In this document: piece after piece, positions 46,548 through 55,412 of the stretch
Layout: each line of letters opens with the position of its first letter
How positions within the stretch are numbered: position 1 is the stretch's first letter
Source: Leptospira sp. 96542
GTDB taxonomy: Bacteria > Spirochaetota > Leptospiria > Leptospirales > Leptospiraceae
Assembly: GCA_029310945.1 (NCBI GenBank)
Contig: JARJFC010000017.1
Location: 21,515-85,514, forward strand
Direction: 5' to 3'
Length of the DNA stretch: 64,000 bases
Translations under genes and position numbers: made by a program
Notes under the pieces: model-generated
What the model saw: the letters and a program-made list of their open reading frames with translations, nothing else
Database searches by the model: none
Told to the model about the DNA's origin: nothing

Positions 46548-49460
46548 ATGGAACCTAAAAAATCCGTACAGGGTCTTTTGTTGCAACGCCGCGATTTTTT
46601 CCCTTATCTATTCATATTTGCTGCTGTTTTTTTGAGTTTTTCGCTATTTTCATTCCAGGAAGGGGAAGACGGATCCCTTGCCAATTGGTTCGGACGTCTG
46701 GGGCATTATATCTCCTTCACTTTTCTTTATCTTTTGGGAAAGGTCGCCTTCCTAGTCGCTGGTTTTTTCCTTGTTTTGGGTGTGTTGTCCCTGAAGGACC
46801 CAAGTTTCGATAGCCTCGGCAAAACATTATTTTTTCCTCTCTTTGTCATTGCTTCCGCTGTGAGTTTGCAGCTCTTAGAAACCCCCGCGGGAAATTTGGG
46901 TGACGGGGGAGGTGTGATTGGTCAATTTTTTTCTTGGCTTTTATCCTATCTATTTGGAGAAACAGGTCGAGTCATCGTTGTCTTTTTTATGTTCCTCTAT
47001 TTTGCTGTGGTATGGCTTGAAGACAGTGCTTGGTCGTTTACTTTCCATCGTTTTCATTCCTTTTCCAACCAAGTGTACAAAATGTTCGGTGGAAAAAACG
47101 ATCTAGCCCCGTTTGTGCTTCCTGAATTTCTCTCAAAAATTGCAGTTGATAGATTTCCCAAAAGGGACCAATCTTCCGCAAAACAATGGTTTGAGGTAAA
47201 GAAGGAAAATGAAGGTTTTCATTTTTCGCCAGACCATGCGTCGTTTTGGGAAGAAATAGAGTCGGATTTGGATCCAGGTATCGAAGGAAACGAAGCCGCC
47301 CATAAGCAGGGTGAGACCCAAATCAAATCCAAACCCCATGTTCGATTCCAAAACACTCAATTTTATCTTGGTTATTTTGATGAATCGAGAAAGGTGTTTC
47401 GTTTTGATTCCGAAAGAGAATCATTCAGCCAAAGTTTGGGATTCCAGGAAAACAAAATTCCTCCAGTCAAAATTTTGGATTTGCGAACCAAACTGGAAAC
47501 ACCCGAAACCGAATCTACCTTTCAATTTCCAAAATTTACTTTAGACGAAAAATCAGTGACTGATTTTGGTTTGGGTTCGCTTTCCCTCCCCATCCCCAAA
47601 CGGGATTGGGACGCGAATGATGATGAAGAGATGAATGGGGATTTGTCTGGGGACGGAAGACGGGAACTTGTTTCCCCCCAATCTTGGGACGAGGATATGA
47701 TGGAGGAAGATTCTGAAATTTCCGAATCAGATTCTAATTTCCATGAAAATGTTTCTTCCGAATCGGAATCCATCTCGATCTCCAAACCTTTAGAATGGGA
47801 AGAGGGTGATGCGTCAGACGAATTTGGAGATGATGAGGGTGAACCATCCAAACTGAGTGGTATTGGATCTTTGGATACCAGAGACCAATCGGAACCAGAA
47901 GAAACTTTGGAAGAAGTTGTTTTTACAGAGGATGAGTTGACCAAAAAACGATTGGCGCAAAACGCCAAACGGGAAATCTTCCCTTCCAAAAAACAGTCGT
48001 TAGAGCCAGAACTGATGTTTGGTTCGACGGTTCCCAAACTCAAATTGAAACGCTCCAAATACTATATATCACCAAGGTTACTCGCAAAACACGAAACTTC
48101 ACCTATCAATTTAGCAAAATTTGATTCGGAATTGGATTTGGTTTCGCATAAGATCGAAGAGGGCATCGGACATTTCGGGATCGAATCAAAAGTCATTTCG
48201 CGAGAGAGAGGTCCCATCATTACAAGGTATGAAATCACAATTCCAAACGGAATCAAACTGAACCGGATTGTTTCCCTTTCGGATGAAATCCGCGCCTATT
48301 TGGAAGTGAAAAACATTCGGATTGTGGCTCCCATACCAGGTAAGTCCACCATTGGAATTGAAGTGCCAAACCGAATTCGTGAGGATGTGTTTCTTTCTGA
48401 AATCTTAAAGGATAGCATTTTACAAAATAAATCCAAGGATCTAAGCATTTGTATTGGAAAGGATATTTCTGGTAAAATTGTGATGATCGATTTGGCCAAA
48501 CTCCCGCATTTGCTAGTTGCAGGTACAACAGGTTCGGGTAAGTCGGTGAGTTTGAATGCCATGATCACAAGTCTGATTTGTACCCGGTCGCCTGAAGAGG
48601 TTCGTTTCATTATGATCGATCCCAAGATGGTGGAAATGACATTGTATGAAGGAATCCCCCACCTCCTTATGCCCGTCATCACCGATCCGAAAAAGGCAAC
48701 CAAGGCTTTGTCATGGGCGATTGCGGAAATGGAAGCCAGATACCAAATGATTTCTCAATTGAAGAGCCGCGATTTTAAGAGTTTCAATGAAAAGGTGGAT
48801 GAGTTTGCTCACGCAAAAGGGTTCCAAAAACTCCCATACATCGTCATCTTCATCGACGAACTTGCAGACCTCATGATGGTTTCGGGCAAAGACTTAGAAG
48901 AACAAATCCAACGGATTTCTCAAAAAGCTCGTGCCGTGGGAATCCATCTTGTCATGGCCACCCAAAGGCCGTCTGTGGATGTGATCACAGGGGTGATCAA
49001 GGCGAATTGCCCAGCAAGGGTTGCCTTCCAAGTGGCACAACGGACGGATTCTCGGACCATTTTGGATACCAATGGAGCTGAATCCCTGCTCGGAAAGGGG
49101 GATTTTCTCTACCGTTCGCCCACATCCAGTGATTTGCTTAGGATCCAAGCCCCATACATCGAAGAAAAGGAAATCGAAACCATTGTGGAAGAGGCCAAAA
49201 AACAAGGAGCTCCTTCTTATGTGGAAATCAATTGGGAAGATGAAACCAATATGGAAATGGCCTCAGACGAAGATGAAGAATTGTTTGATGAGGCATGGAA
49301 CATTGTGGTGACGGAAAAAAAAGCCAGTGCGAGTTATTTACAACGAAGGATGCGGATCGGTTACAACAAAGCGGCAAGGCTTATGGAACTCATGGAAATG
49401 AGGGGTTATGTTTCGGCACAAGTGGGTGCCAAACCGAGAGAAATTCTCAGATCAGCGTAA
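46548..49460 (+). CDS. ftsK: DNA translocase FtsK/SpoIIIE
   Basis: Septal DNA pump of 970 residues for chromosome segregation. N-terminal membrane part with four helices (about residues 18-165), a long acidic Ser/Glu/Asp-rich linker (about 360-480), and the motor from about 520 on. Walker A GTTGSGKSVSLNAMI, Walker B IVIFIDELADLMM, and KARAVGIHLVMATQRPSVDV. The C-terminal winged-helix gamma domain reads AWNIVVTEKKASASYLQRRM and following residues, which in relatives recognise KOPS-like polar sequences. lolA follows; its start is placed downstream of the ftsK stop. Confidence 0.96.
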   Translation: MEPKKSVQGLLLQRRDFFPYLFIFAAVFLSFSLFSFQEGEDGSLANWFGRLGHYISFTFLYLLGKVAFLVAGFFLVLGVLSLKDPSFDSLGKTLFFPLFVIASAVSLQLLETPAGNLGDGGGVIGQFFSWLLSYLFGETGRVIVVFFMFLYFAVVWLEDSAWSFTFHRFHSFSNQVYKMFGGKNDLAPFVLPEFLSKIAVDRFPKRDQSSAKQWFEVKKENEGFHFSPDHASFWEEIESDLDPGIEGNEAAHKQGETQIKSKPHVRFQNTQFYLGYFDESRKVFRFDSERESFSQSLGFQENKIPPVKILDLRTKLETPETESTFQFPKFTLDEKSVTDFGLGSLSLPIPKRDWDANDDEEMNGDLSGDGRRELVSPQSWDEDMMEEDSEISESDSNFHENVSSESESISISKPLEWEEGDASDEFGDDEGEPSKLSGIGSLDTRDQSEPEETLEEVVFTEDELTKKRLAQNAKREIFPSKKQSLEPELMFGSTVPKLKLKRSKYYISPRLLAKHETSPINLAKFDSELDLVSHKIEEGIGHFGIESKVISRERGPIITRYEITIPNGIKLNRIVSLSDEIRAYLEVKNIRIVAPIPGKSTIGIEVPNRIREDVFLSEILKDSILQNKSKDLSICIGKDISGKIVMIDLAKLPHLLVAGTTGSGKSVSLNAMITSLICTRSPEEVRFIMIDPKMVEMTLYEGIPHLLMPVITDPKKATKALSWAIAEMEARYQMISQLKSRDFKSFNEKVDEFAHAKGFQKLPYIVIFIDELADLMMVSGKDLEEQIQRISQKARAVGIHLVMATQRPSVDVITGVIKANCPARVAFQVAQRTDSRTILDTNGAESLLGKGDFLYRSPTSSDLLRIQAPYIEEKEIETIVEEAKKQGAPSYVEINWEDETNMEMASDEDEELFDEAWNIVVTEKKASASYLQRRMRIGYNKAARLMELMEMRGYVSAQVGAKPREILRSA

Positions 49461-49500
49461 ATCATCGACAAGAGAGGATATTCTGAAAAATTGGGAAACT

Positions 49501-50208
49501 ATGAAAGTATGTTTCGGATGGTTGGTTCTGGTTTTTGGGTTAGGTCTTTCCGCCCAGTCGAACCCTGCCCACAATTGGCATTCCCCGTCGGAAGTTGTCA
49601 AAAAAATCAAAAAGAATTTTTCTGAGATCAATTCGTATTCGGCTGATTTCCAAATCAAAACGGTTGAAAACAAAAAAGAGAAACTGATGCGAGGGAAATG
49701 TTTTTACAAACGCCCGGGCAAAATTCGTTATAATTTTTCAGAACCAGAAGGTGACGAAATTGTTTCCGATGGTAAAACTCTGCATATTTATATAAAGAAG
49801 TTAGGTGCTGTGGGAAAACAGGATCTAACCATGGATAAAAAAAATACTTCGGGGCCGATCTTTACAACCAATAGCCCTGACGGTCTCAACCGGTTATTCA
49901 GAAAATACCATTATAAATTTGATACCACCGAACAACCACGGGTGATCGGAGACAAAGAAACCACAAAATACTTTGTTTTGGATTTAGACCAACGGGAAAA
50001 AATTGGTGGTTTTGAAAAAATGAAACTTTATATCGACTCAGAATCGTACTTGATCAAAAGAGCGGTTGCCACCGACGGACGTGGCAAGGAAACAACGATA
50101 GCATTTTCTAATATAAATTATGCGGAAGAGATCCAAGACGGAGTGTTCAATTTTCATATGAGCGGCAACGCCAAAATTGTAAAAAATCCGTTGGTATCAG
50201 ACAACTAA
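49501..50208 (+). CDS. lolA: Outer-membrane lipoprotein carrier protein LolA
   Basis: Periplasmic lipoprotein chaperone of 235 residues from the ATG at 49501; the frame is open further back (from 49408) but only inside ftsK. Signal peptide [20 protein letters not shown]. LolA-like features: [52 protein letters not shown] and [20 protein letters not shown]. It would carry lipoproteins from LolCDE to the outer membrane, matching the many lipoproteins of this organism. Next gene starts 16 bases later. Confidence 0.88.
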   Translation: MKVCFGWLVLVFGLGLSAQSNPAHNWHSPSEVVKKIKKNFSEINSYSADFQIKTVENKKEKLMRGKCFYKRPGKIRYNFSEPEGDEIVSDGKTLHIYIKKLGAVGKQDLTMDKKNTSGPIFTTNSPDGLNRLFRKYHYKFDTTEQPRVIGDKETTKYFVLDLDQREKIGGFEKMKLYIDSESYLIKRAVATDGRGKETTIAFSNINYAEEIQDGVFNFHMSGNAKIVKNPLVSDN

Positions 50209-50224
50209 GGACGAGGGAATAATT

Positions 50225-51322
50225 TTGAATACAAAAAGAGTCGGTCAAATTTTAAGAGAAGCTCGTGAAGACAAAAAGTTGTCTGTAAAGGATGTTGCCA
50301 AAGAAACGAATATTGCGGCCAAATACATCATCGCTCTGGAAACGGAAGATTATTCTCAATTTCCTGCCGAAACCTTTGCTTTGGGTTTTCTAAAAAATTA
50401 TGCCAGCTATTTAAAGTTAGATTCTGCCATGCTTCTCAATTTATACCGAGGGGAACAAATTGAAGAATCGCAAGCCCCACTTGAGGAATTGACAAGACCA
50501 ACCACGTCTTCTTTCAGTTTGGATAAAAATAAAATCATTAGTTTTGTATCCATCTTACTTTTTGCTATTTCGGCATATATCATTTACATCAGTTTTGAAG
50601 ACTCTGGATCGCAACTGGCCGATGAAGACACAACAGAAGTTGGAACAACTGATGTGAGTAATGCTTCCGAAATTCCCTCTGGGATCAATTTTGTATCCCA
50701 AAGTGTTCCTGAGAATGCAAGTATCCCTTTTATCTTAACGGAAGACCGGGGTGTGAGTTTCAGTGTGAACAACCAACAGTGCAAAATGTTCATCAAAGGT
50801 GTGACTGGTGGAAGAGCCAATTTGGGTTTTAATATCTTTCCTGAAAAGAATGTGTATTTTTTTCAAGCAGGAGAAGGGGAAGAAACTGTTCTTTCTTACC
50901 GCATCGAGGAGTTATCGAGTCTTAGGCGGGATATTCGTGTGGTCACCCAAGCGGTGACTGAAAAATCTGCCAAAGTGCTTGTTACCTTAAAAGAAGAAAG
51001 AGAAGGTGTGGCCGTAAAATCTCCTGTGGGAGATGTGCCCATCCAAGTGACTTTGTTTTTTTCGAAACCAAGTTATGTGGAATTTGTGATTGATGGTCAA
51101 ATGGGAGAAAGAGGTCTTGTTTCCGCTGGTGAAGTGAAACATTTGGAAGGAAGGGATCGTCTCGAAATCAAAGTGGGAGATGGTGGCGCTGTTGAGATGG
51201 TGCAAAATGGGAAAGAACGAGTTGTACTTGGCAAACCTGGTAAACTTGTGAAAAAAATCTTTATCCGAAAACCAAACCCATACGATTCGACACAATCCAT
51301 CATTGGTGAGTTAGGCGAGTAA
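50225..51322 (+). CDS. RodZ-like protein: helix-turn-helix, membrane helix, DUF4115
   Basis: Membrane protein of 365 residues starting at TTG 50225 with GAGGG upstream. The cytoplasmic N-terminus is a Xre-type helix-turn-helix (residues about 5-70: [36 protein letters not shown]), then one membrane helix (about 100-120) and a periplasmic beta-rich C-terminal DUF4115-like domain. This is the RodZ layout, which links MreB to the cell envelope and supports cell shape. Placed between lolA and rimO, with rimO three bases after its stop. Confidence 0.82.
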   Translation: MNTKRVGQILREAREDKKLSVKDVAKETNIAAKYIIALETEDYSQFPAETFALGFLKNYASYLKLDSAMLLNLYRGEQIEESQAPLEELTRPTTSSFSLDKNKIISFVSILLFAISAYIIYISFEDSGSQLADEDTTEVGTTDVSNASEIPSGINFVSQSVPENASIPFILTEDRGVSFSVNNQQCKMFIKGVTGGRANLGFNIFPEKNVYFFQAGEGEETVLSYRIEELSSLRRDIRVVTQAVTEKSAKVLVTLKEEREGVAVKSPVGDVPIQVTLFFSKPSYVEFVIDGQMGERGLVSAGEVKHLEGRDRLEIKVGDGGAVEMVQNGKERVVLGKPGKLVKKIFIRKPNPYDSTQSIIGELGE

Positions 51323-51324
51323 GA

Positions 51325-52671
51325 ATGCCCAAGTTAAAAGCGAAAGAGGACGAAACACCAAAATCCTTTTATATCACAACCCTTGGTTGTCCCAAAAATA
51401 CGGTTGATTCCATGAGTATGCATAAATCCCTTCTTTCGGAGGGGTTACTTCCTGCGAGTGAACCCGAGGCATCTGACTTTCATTTAATTAACACTTGTAC
51501 GTTCATCCAAGACGCTACCAAAGAAACCATACAAACCATTTTGGATTCCATAGACATTAAAAAAAACAATAATCAGAAGCTCGTGGTCGTTGGTTGTTTT
51601 GCCGAAAGAGCTGGTAAAGAAATTTCCGACGATTTGCCAGAGGTAGATCTGCATTTCGGAACTGGTAAGTATGCGCAGGCGGGCGAAATTTTACGAAAGA
51701 GTTTTCCCCTCGATTTTAAAGATGTTTCCGAATTCAATGAAGATCTTTTGGAGAGGTTGTCCATTAGCCAAGGCATCGAAAATTATTCTAAACCATACTC
51801 GTATGTAAAAATCTCTGATGGTTGCAACAGGGGTTGTAGTTTTTGTATCATCCCCAATTTGCGTGGGAAGTACAAAGATACAGAAAAATCGGATGTTCTT
51901 ACCCAAGTGAGTTCTGCGGTAAAGGCGGGTGCTAAAGAAATTTGCCTTGTATCCCAAGACACAGTGTTTTATGGAAAGGACACCGATTCACTTATGGATC
52001 TTGTTCGTTCAGTGGGATCTGTAAAAGACCTAGCATTACTTCGGTTACTTTATTTATATCCAGATAAAAAAACAGAGAAACTTTTAGATTTATACAAAGA
52101 AATCCCCATCATTGCTCCGTATTTGGAATCACCATTGCAACATGTTTCCAAAACTGTTTTAAAGTCGATGAATCGTACGGGTGAATATTCTTATTTTAAA
52201 CATCTTTTTGATAAAGCACGTTCACTTCGTCCTGACATTGAAATACGAACTTCTTTTATTTTGGGGTTTCCTGGTGAAACGATGGATGATGTAGAAGAAA
52301 TCATTCGTTTTGTAGAAGAAGTAAAACCTGAAAAAGTCAATTTATTTCCATATTCTCCCCAAGAAGGAACCAAAGGTTTTGGAATGGAAGGGAAACTAAA
52401 AGACAAAGAGATCGCCAAACGTGTGAACCTCGTAAGGGAATCGTATTTGAAAGTGCTAAAAGATATCCACCAAAACCGAATTGGAAAAATCTATCCTGCC
52501 ATTGTGGATGAGATAACTGATGATGGAGCCGTTGTTCGGCGATTCCAAGATGCACCTGAAATTGATGAAGTTGTGTTTGTGAATGATAAAAATTTGAAGC
52601 TGGGTGAGTTTGGTCGTGTTAGGGTCGATTCCTTTTTCGAATTGGATATGTCAGGGACTTGGGTGCGTTAG
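51325..52671 (+). CDS. rimO: Ribosomal protein uS12 methylthiotransferase RimO
   Basis: Radical-SAM methylthiotransferase of 448 residues modifying an Asp of ribosomal protein S12. The N-terminal UPF0004 domain holds three cluster Cys: TTLGCPKNTVDS, INTCTFIQDA and VVGCFAER. The radical-SAM motif is CNRGCSFC, with the following IIPNLRGKY specific to RimO rather than MiaB. A C-terminal TRAM domain spans about 375-440. The stop (TAG) shares its last base with the GTG start of pgsA. Confidence 0.95.
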   Translation: MPKLKAKEDETPKSFYITTLGCPKNTVDSMSMHKSLLSEGLLPASEPEASDFHLINTCTFIQDATKETIQTILDSIDIKKNNNQKLVVVGCFAERAGKEISDDLPEVDLHFGTGKYAQAGEILRKSFPLDFKDVSEFNEDLLERLSISQGIENYSKPYSYVKISDGCNRGCSFCIIPNLRGKYKDTEKSDVLTQVSSAVKAGAKEICLVSQDTVFYGKDTDSLMDLVRSVGSVKDLALLRLLYLYPDKKTEKLLDLYKEIPIIAPYLESPLQHVSKTVLKSMNRTGEYSYFKHLFDKARSLRPDIEIRTSFILGFPGETMDDVEEIIRFVEEVKPEKVNLFPYSPQEGTKGFGMEGKLKDKEIAKRVNLVRESYLKVLKDIHQNRIGKIYPAIVDEITDDGAVVRRFQDAPEIDEVVFVNDKNLKLGEFGRVRVDSFFELDMSGTWVR

Positions 52672-53417
52672 TGGAAGATTGGAAGACCATAGCCAATATC
52701 CCCAATCTATTGACCACACTCCGGGTTGTGGCTCTCCCATTTTTTATATTTGCTCTTTTCCAAAAAGAATGGGGTTACCAAATTTTTGCCTTTGTTTTAT
52801 TTGCTTTGGCTTCTCTTACCGATTTGGTGGATGGGTATTTGGCCAGGAAGTGGAACCAACAAACTGAGTTTGGAAAATTTTTAGATCCTTTGGCCGATAA
52901 ATTTTTAGTCATTGGTTGTTTTGTTACTTTTTTATTCATCCACGAACCAATTGAAGTTTGGATGGTCATCCTCATTGTTTCCAGGGATATGCTTATCACC
53001 TGTCTTCGTTACATTGCTGTTCGTTCGGGTACATCTCTTCGTACGACTATGATGGGAAAGGTAAAAACGGCCTTCCAAATGGGAGCAATTTTGACAATCC
53101 TTGTTATCTTTATGCTCATTTCTGGTAAACGCAGAGCTATGATTAATGATACTTATGCGATGGGCAAACTTGCAGGATACTCAACCTACGAAATCGCGTC
53201 GAATAATGCTTTAGAATTTTATCGTTTTCTAAAGACAACGGACAATATCACTTTAAAAGATATTTTTGATTCGATCGCATCCTTTGTACCTTATTTCGGG
53301 ATGTTATTCACAACTTTTATCACAGTCATTTCAGGGCTTCGGTATCTTGTCACAAATTATCGGCTCCTATCCATTCAAAATTTAAAAAGGATTTTTTATG
53401 ACAGGTTTAACAACTAA
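52671..53417 (+). CDS. pgsA: CDP-diacylglycerol-glycerol-3-phosphate 3-phosphatidyltransferase
   Basis: Integral membrane enzyme of 248 residues making phosphatidylglycerol phosphate. The CDP-alcohol phosphatidyltransferase signature is complete: DLVDGYLARKWNQQTEFGKF followed by LDPLADK. I favour the GTG at 52671, overlapping the rimO stop, because IPNLLTTLRV begins soon after, as in the family; a TTG at 52659 is possible. A longer-than-usual loop around residues 150-205 precedes the last helices. It overlaps trpD by 20 bases. Confidence 0.92.
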   Translation: MEDWKTIANIPNLLTTLRVVALPFFIFALFQKEWGYQIFAFVLFALASLTDLVDGYLARKWNQQTEFGKFLDPLADKFLVIGCFVTFLFIHEPIEVWMVILIVSRDMLITCLRYIAVRSGTSLRTTMMGKVKTAFQMGAILTILVIFMLISGKRRAMINDTYAMGKLAGYSTYEIASNNALEFYRFLKTTDNITLKDIFDSIASFVPYFGMLFTTFITVISGLRYLVTNYRLLSIQNLKRIFYDRFNN

Positions 53418-54423
53418 AGGTATTTTAGAATCGGTTGTATCTGGAGAGAATCTGACTGATGTTTGGGCGGAGTCATTTTTGAATGAAGTGATGGTCGGAA
53501 ATGTGAGTGAGGCCATCCTTGCCAGTTTTTTGACAGCAGTGAAAATAAAAGGTGAAACCAAAGAGGAACTCACTGGTTTTATCCGAGCGATGCGTAACCA
53601 CGCCATCAAACCAAAAAACCAATTTGATTTTGACTTTTTGGATACTTGTGGGACGGGGGGAGATGGAAAGGGAAGTCTGAATGTTTCCACTCTATCGGCG
53701 CTCTGTTTGGCTTCCCTTGGTGTGAAGGTTGCAAAACATGGAAACCGTTCCGTTTCCTCGCTTTCTGGTTCTTCGGATATTTTGCAAAGTTTGGGATACT
53801 CTCTCGAAAAATCACCCGAAGTTTTGGAAACAGAATTTTTAGAACATGGTTTTGTGTTTTTATTTGCTCCTAGTTTCCACCCTGCCATGAAGTATGCAGG
53901 GCCCGTGCGCCGTGAACTTGGCTTTCGCACTTTTTTCAATTTGATTGGTCCTCTTTCCAATCCATACAGACCCAACCACCAAATTGTGGGGGTTTATGAT
54001 GCAAAACTCACCCGTATGGTGGCCGAAATTTTGGTGGATCTAGGAGCCAAACGAGTGATGGTCTGTCATTCGAATGATGGTTTGGACGAGTTTTCCATTT
54101 TTGATCGGACAAAATATTCGTATTTTAACGGCAAAGAAATCCTCGATTTGGAATTTGATCCAGCGGAACTTGGACTCGGTGTAGACGAGTTAGACAAATC
54201 TTCTGTTTTTGCCGATTCCAAAGAACAAGCAGAGAAACTCTTTCGTTCGGTTCTCGAAGGGAAGAGTTCTGCCGGACTTGCGATGGTCAGTCTCAATGCT
54301 GGTATGGCCCTTTTGCTCATGGGGAAGTGCCAGAACCCTAAAGATGGGTATTTGATGGCAAAAAATGCATTTTTAGACAAAAAAGTTCTCCGATTCGTTC
54401 GGGAAACATTGAATTTATCATAA
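53398..54423 (+). CDS. trpD: Anthranilate phosphoribosyltransferase
   Basis: TrpD of 341 residues, transferring phosphoribose to anthranilate in tryptophan synthesis. PRPP-binding motif DTCGTGGDGKGSLNVST, then KHGNRSVSSLSGSSDILQSLGY, and LGFRTFFNLIGPLSNPYRP. All typical. It is the only trp gene here, placed in an envelope and lipid gene row, overlapping pgsA by 20 bases. Confidence 0.95.
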   Translation: MTGLTTKGILESVVSGENLTDVWAESFLNEVMVGNVSEAILASFLTAVKIKGETKEELTGFIRAMRNHAIKPKNQFDFDFLDTCGTGGDGKGSLNVSTLSALCLASLGVKVAKHGNRSVSSLSGSSDILQSLGYSLEKSPEVLETEFLEHGFVFLFAPSFHPAMKYAGPVRRELGFRTFFNLIGPLSNPYRPNHQIVGVYDAKLTRMVAEILVDLGAKRVMVCHSNDGLDEFSIFDRTKYSYFNGKEILDLEFDPAELGLGVDELDKSSVFADSKEQAEKLFRSVLEGKSSAGLAMVSLNAGMALLLMGKCQNPKDGYLMAKNAFLDKKVLRFVRETLNLS

Positions 54424-54449
54424 GGCAATGAAACTCTGGACAAATAGCT

Positions 54450-54770
54450 ATGTTCAACTTTGAAACTTTTACCTCCATCCTCATCCTAGCACAAGAAGAC
54501 GGTGCTAAGTCTTCTTTGCAATCGCTCATCATCATTCCCATCATGCTTGTAGCGATGTACTTCCTTGTCATTCTCCCAAATAAAAAGGAAGAGAAAAAAC
54601 GAAAAGAAATGATCACAAACCTCCAAAAGGGTGATACAGTGGTTACAAACAGTGGCCTCCATGGCAAAATTGTGGAGTTCAAAGATAATAATGAAACTGT
54701 TGTTTTGAACATCAGTGCCAATACAAATGTCACTTTTGATGCCAGTGCCATCATAAAGAAAAAAGCATAA
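54450..54770 (+). CDS. yajC: Preprotein translocase subunit YajC
   Basis: Small single-helix membrane protein of 106 residues associated with SecDF. Hydrophobic helix at about 28-48 (IIPIMLVAMYFLVILPNKKE), then the YajC core RKEMITNLQKGDTVVTNSGL and HGKIVEF. First of yajC-unknown-secD-secF; one base separates its stop from the next ATG. Confidence 0.93.
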   Translation: MFNFETFTSILILAQEDGAKSSLQSLIIIPIMLVAMYFLVILPNKKEEKKRKEMITNLQKGDTVVTNSGLHGKIVEFKDNNETVVLNISANTNVTFDASAIIKKKA

Positions 54771-54771
54771 A

Positions 54772-55389
54772 ATGAAATTTTTTCTTTTTCCCATCGTTTC
54801 GATCTATCTTTTAACGAGCGTTTTGTTTGCGCAGGATTCTTTGGACTTTTTGGATAAGGTCAACGAAAAACCCAAAACGGTGACTAAACCCAAAGACGAA
54901 CCCATAACGACTGTTAAAAAGAGTTCTGGAACGAATACTGCCACCGTCACAAACACAGGGAAAAAGAAAAAATCTAAGAAAAAATCCACAAAACAGGTGT
55001 TGACCCAAACGGAACAAATACCTGTTTCCAATACGAGTCCAACCGCAGAACCAAAACAAGTTGTCGAACCCAAACAAAACGCAAACCTTGTGGAAGAGGA
55101 TGAAATACCCGTGAAACAGGGAATGTGGATCGATTCCGTAAGCTCTGTTGAACCCAAAGGTATGCCTGGGTTTTCTGGTGGTTTGGTTTCAAATGTTGCC
55201 AAAGAAAATTCTCAGGCACAAACGAGCGGTTCTTCTTTGCCTAAAGAACAATCCAAACCCATTTTTAGTTTTTCAGGTTTTTTTGATAAATATAAAAAAG
55301 CTATGATCATACTTGGTTTTATTGTATTGTTTGCGATTTATCGTTTTCGATCCAAAGGTCCAAGTTCAAACCGTTCTTACAGAAGATAA
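54772..55389 (+). CDS. Unknown exported protein between yajC and secD
   Basis: Protein of 205 residues not recognised. Signal peptide MKFFLFPIVSIYLLTSVLFA, then a long low-complexity Lys/Thr/Pro/Val-rich region (about 30-110) with KKKKSKKKSTK, a short conserved-looking patch around IPVKQGMWIDSVSSVEPKGM, and a C-terminal membrane helix (about 175-195) followed by basic residues. The topology is a periplasmic flexible arm tethered near the C-terminus. Tight placement, with one base after yajC and 23 bases before secD, suggests a lineage-specific partner of the Sec-DF-YajC complex (inference). Confidence 0.75.
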   Translation: MKFFLFPIVSIYLLTSVLFAQDSLDFLDKVNEKPKTVTKPKDEPITTVKKSSGTNTATVTNTGKKKKSKKKSTKQVLTQTEQIPVSNTSPTAEPKQVVEPKQNANLVEEDEIPVKQGMWIDSVSSVEPKGMPGFSGGLVSNVAKENSQAQTSGSSLPKEQSKPIFSFSGFFDKYKKAMIILGFIVLFAIYRFRSKGPSSNRSYRR

Positions 55390-55412
55390 CATAAATTAGG
55401 AGCAAACCCATC

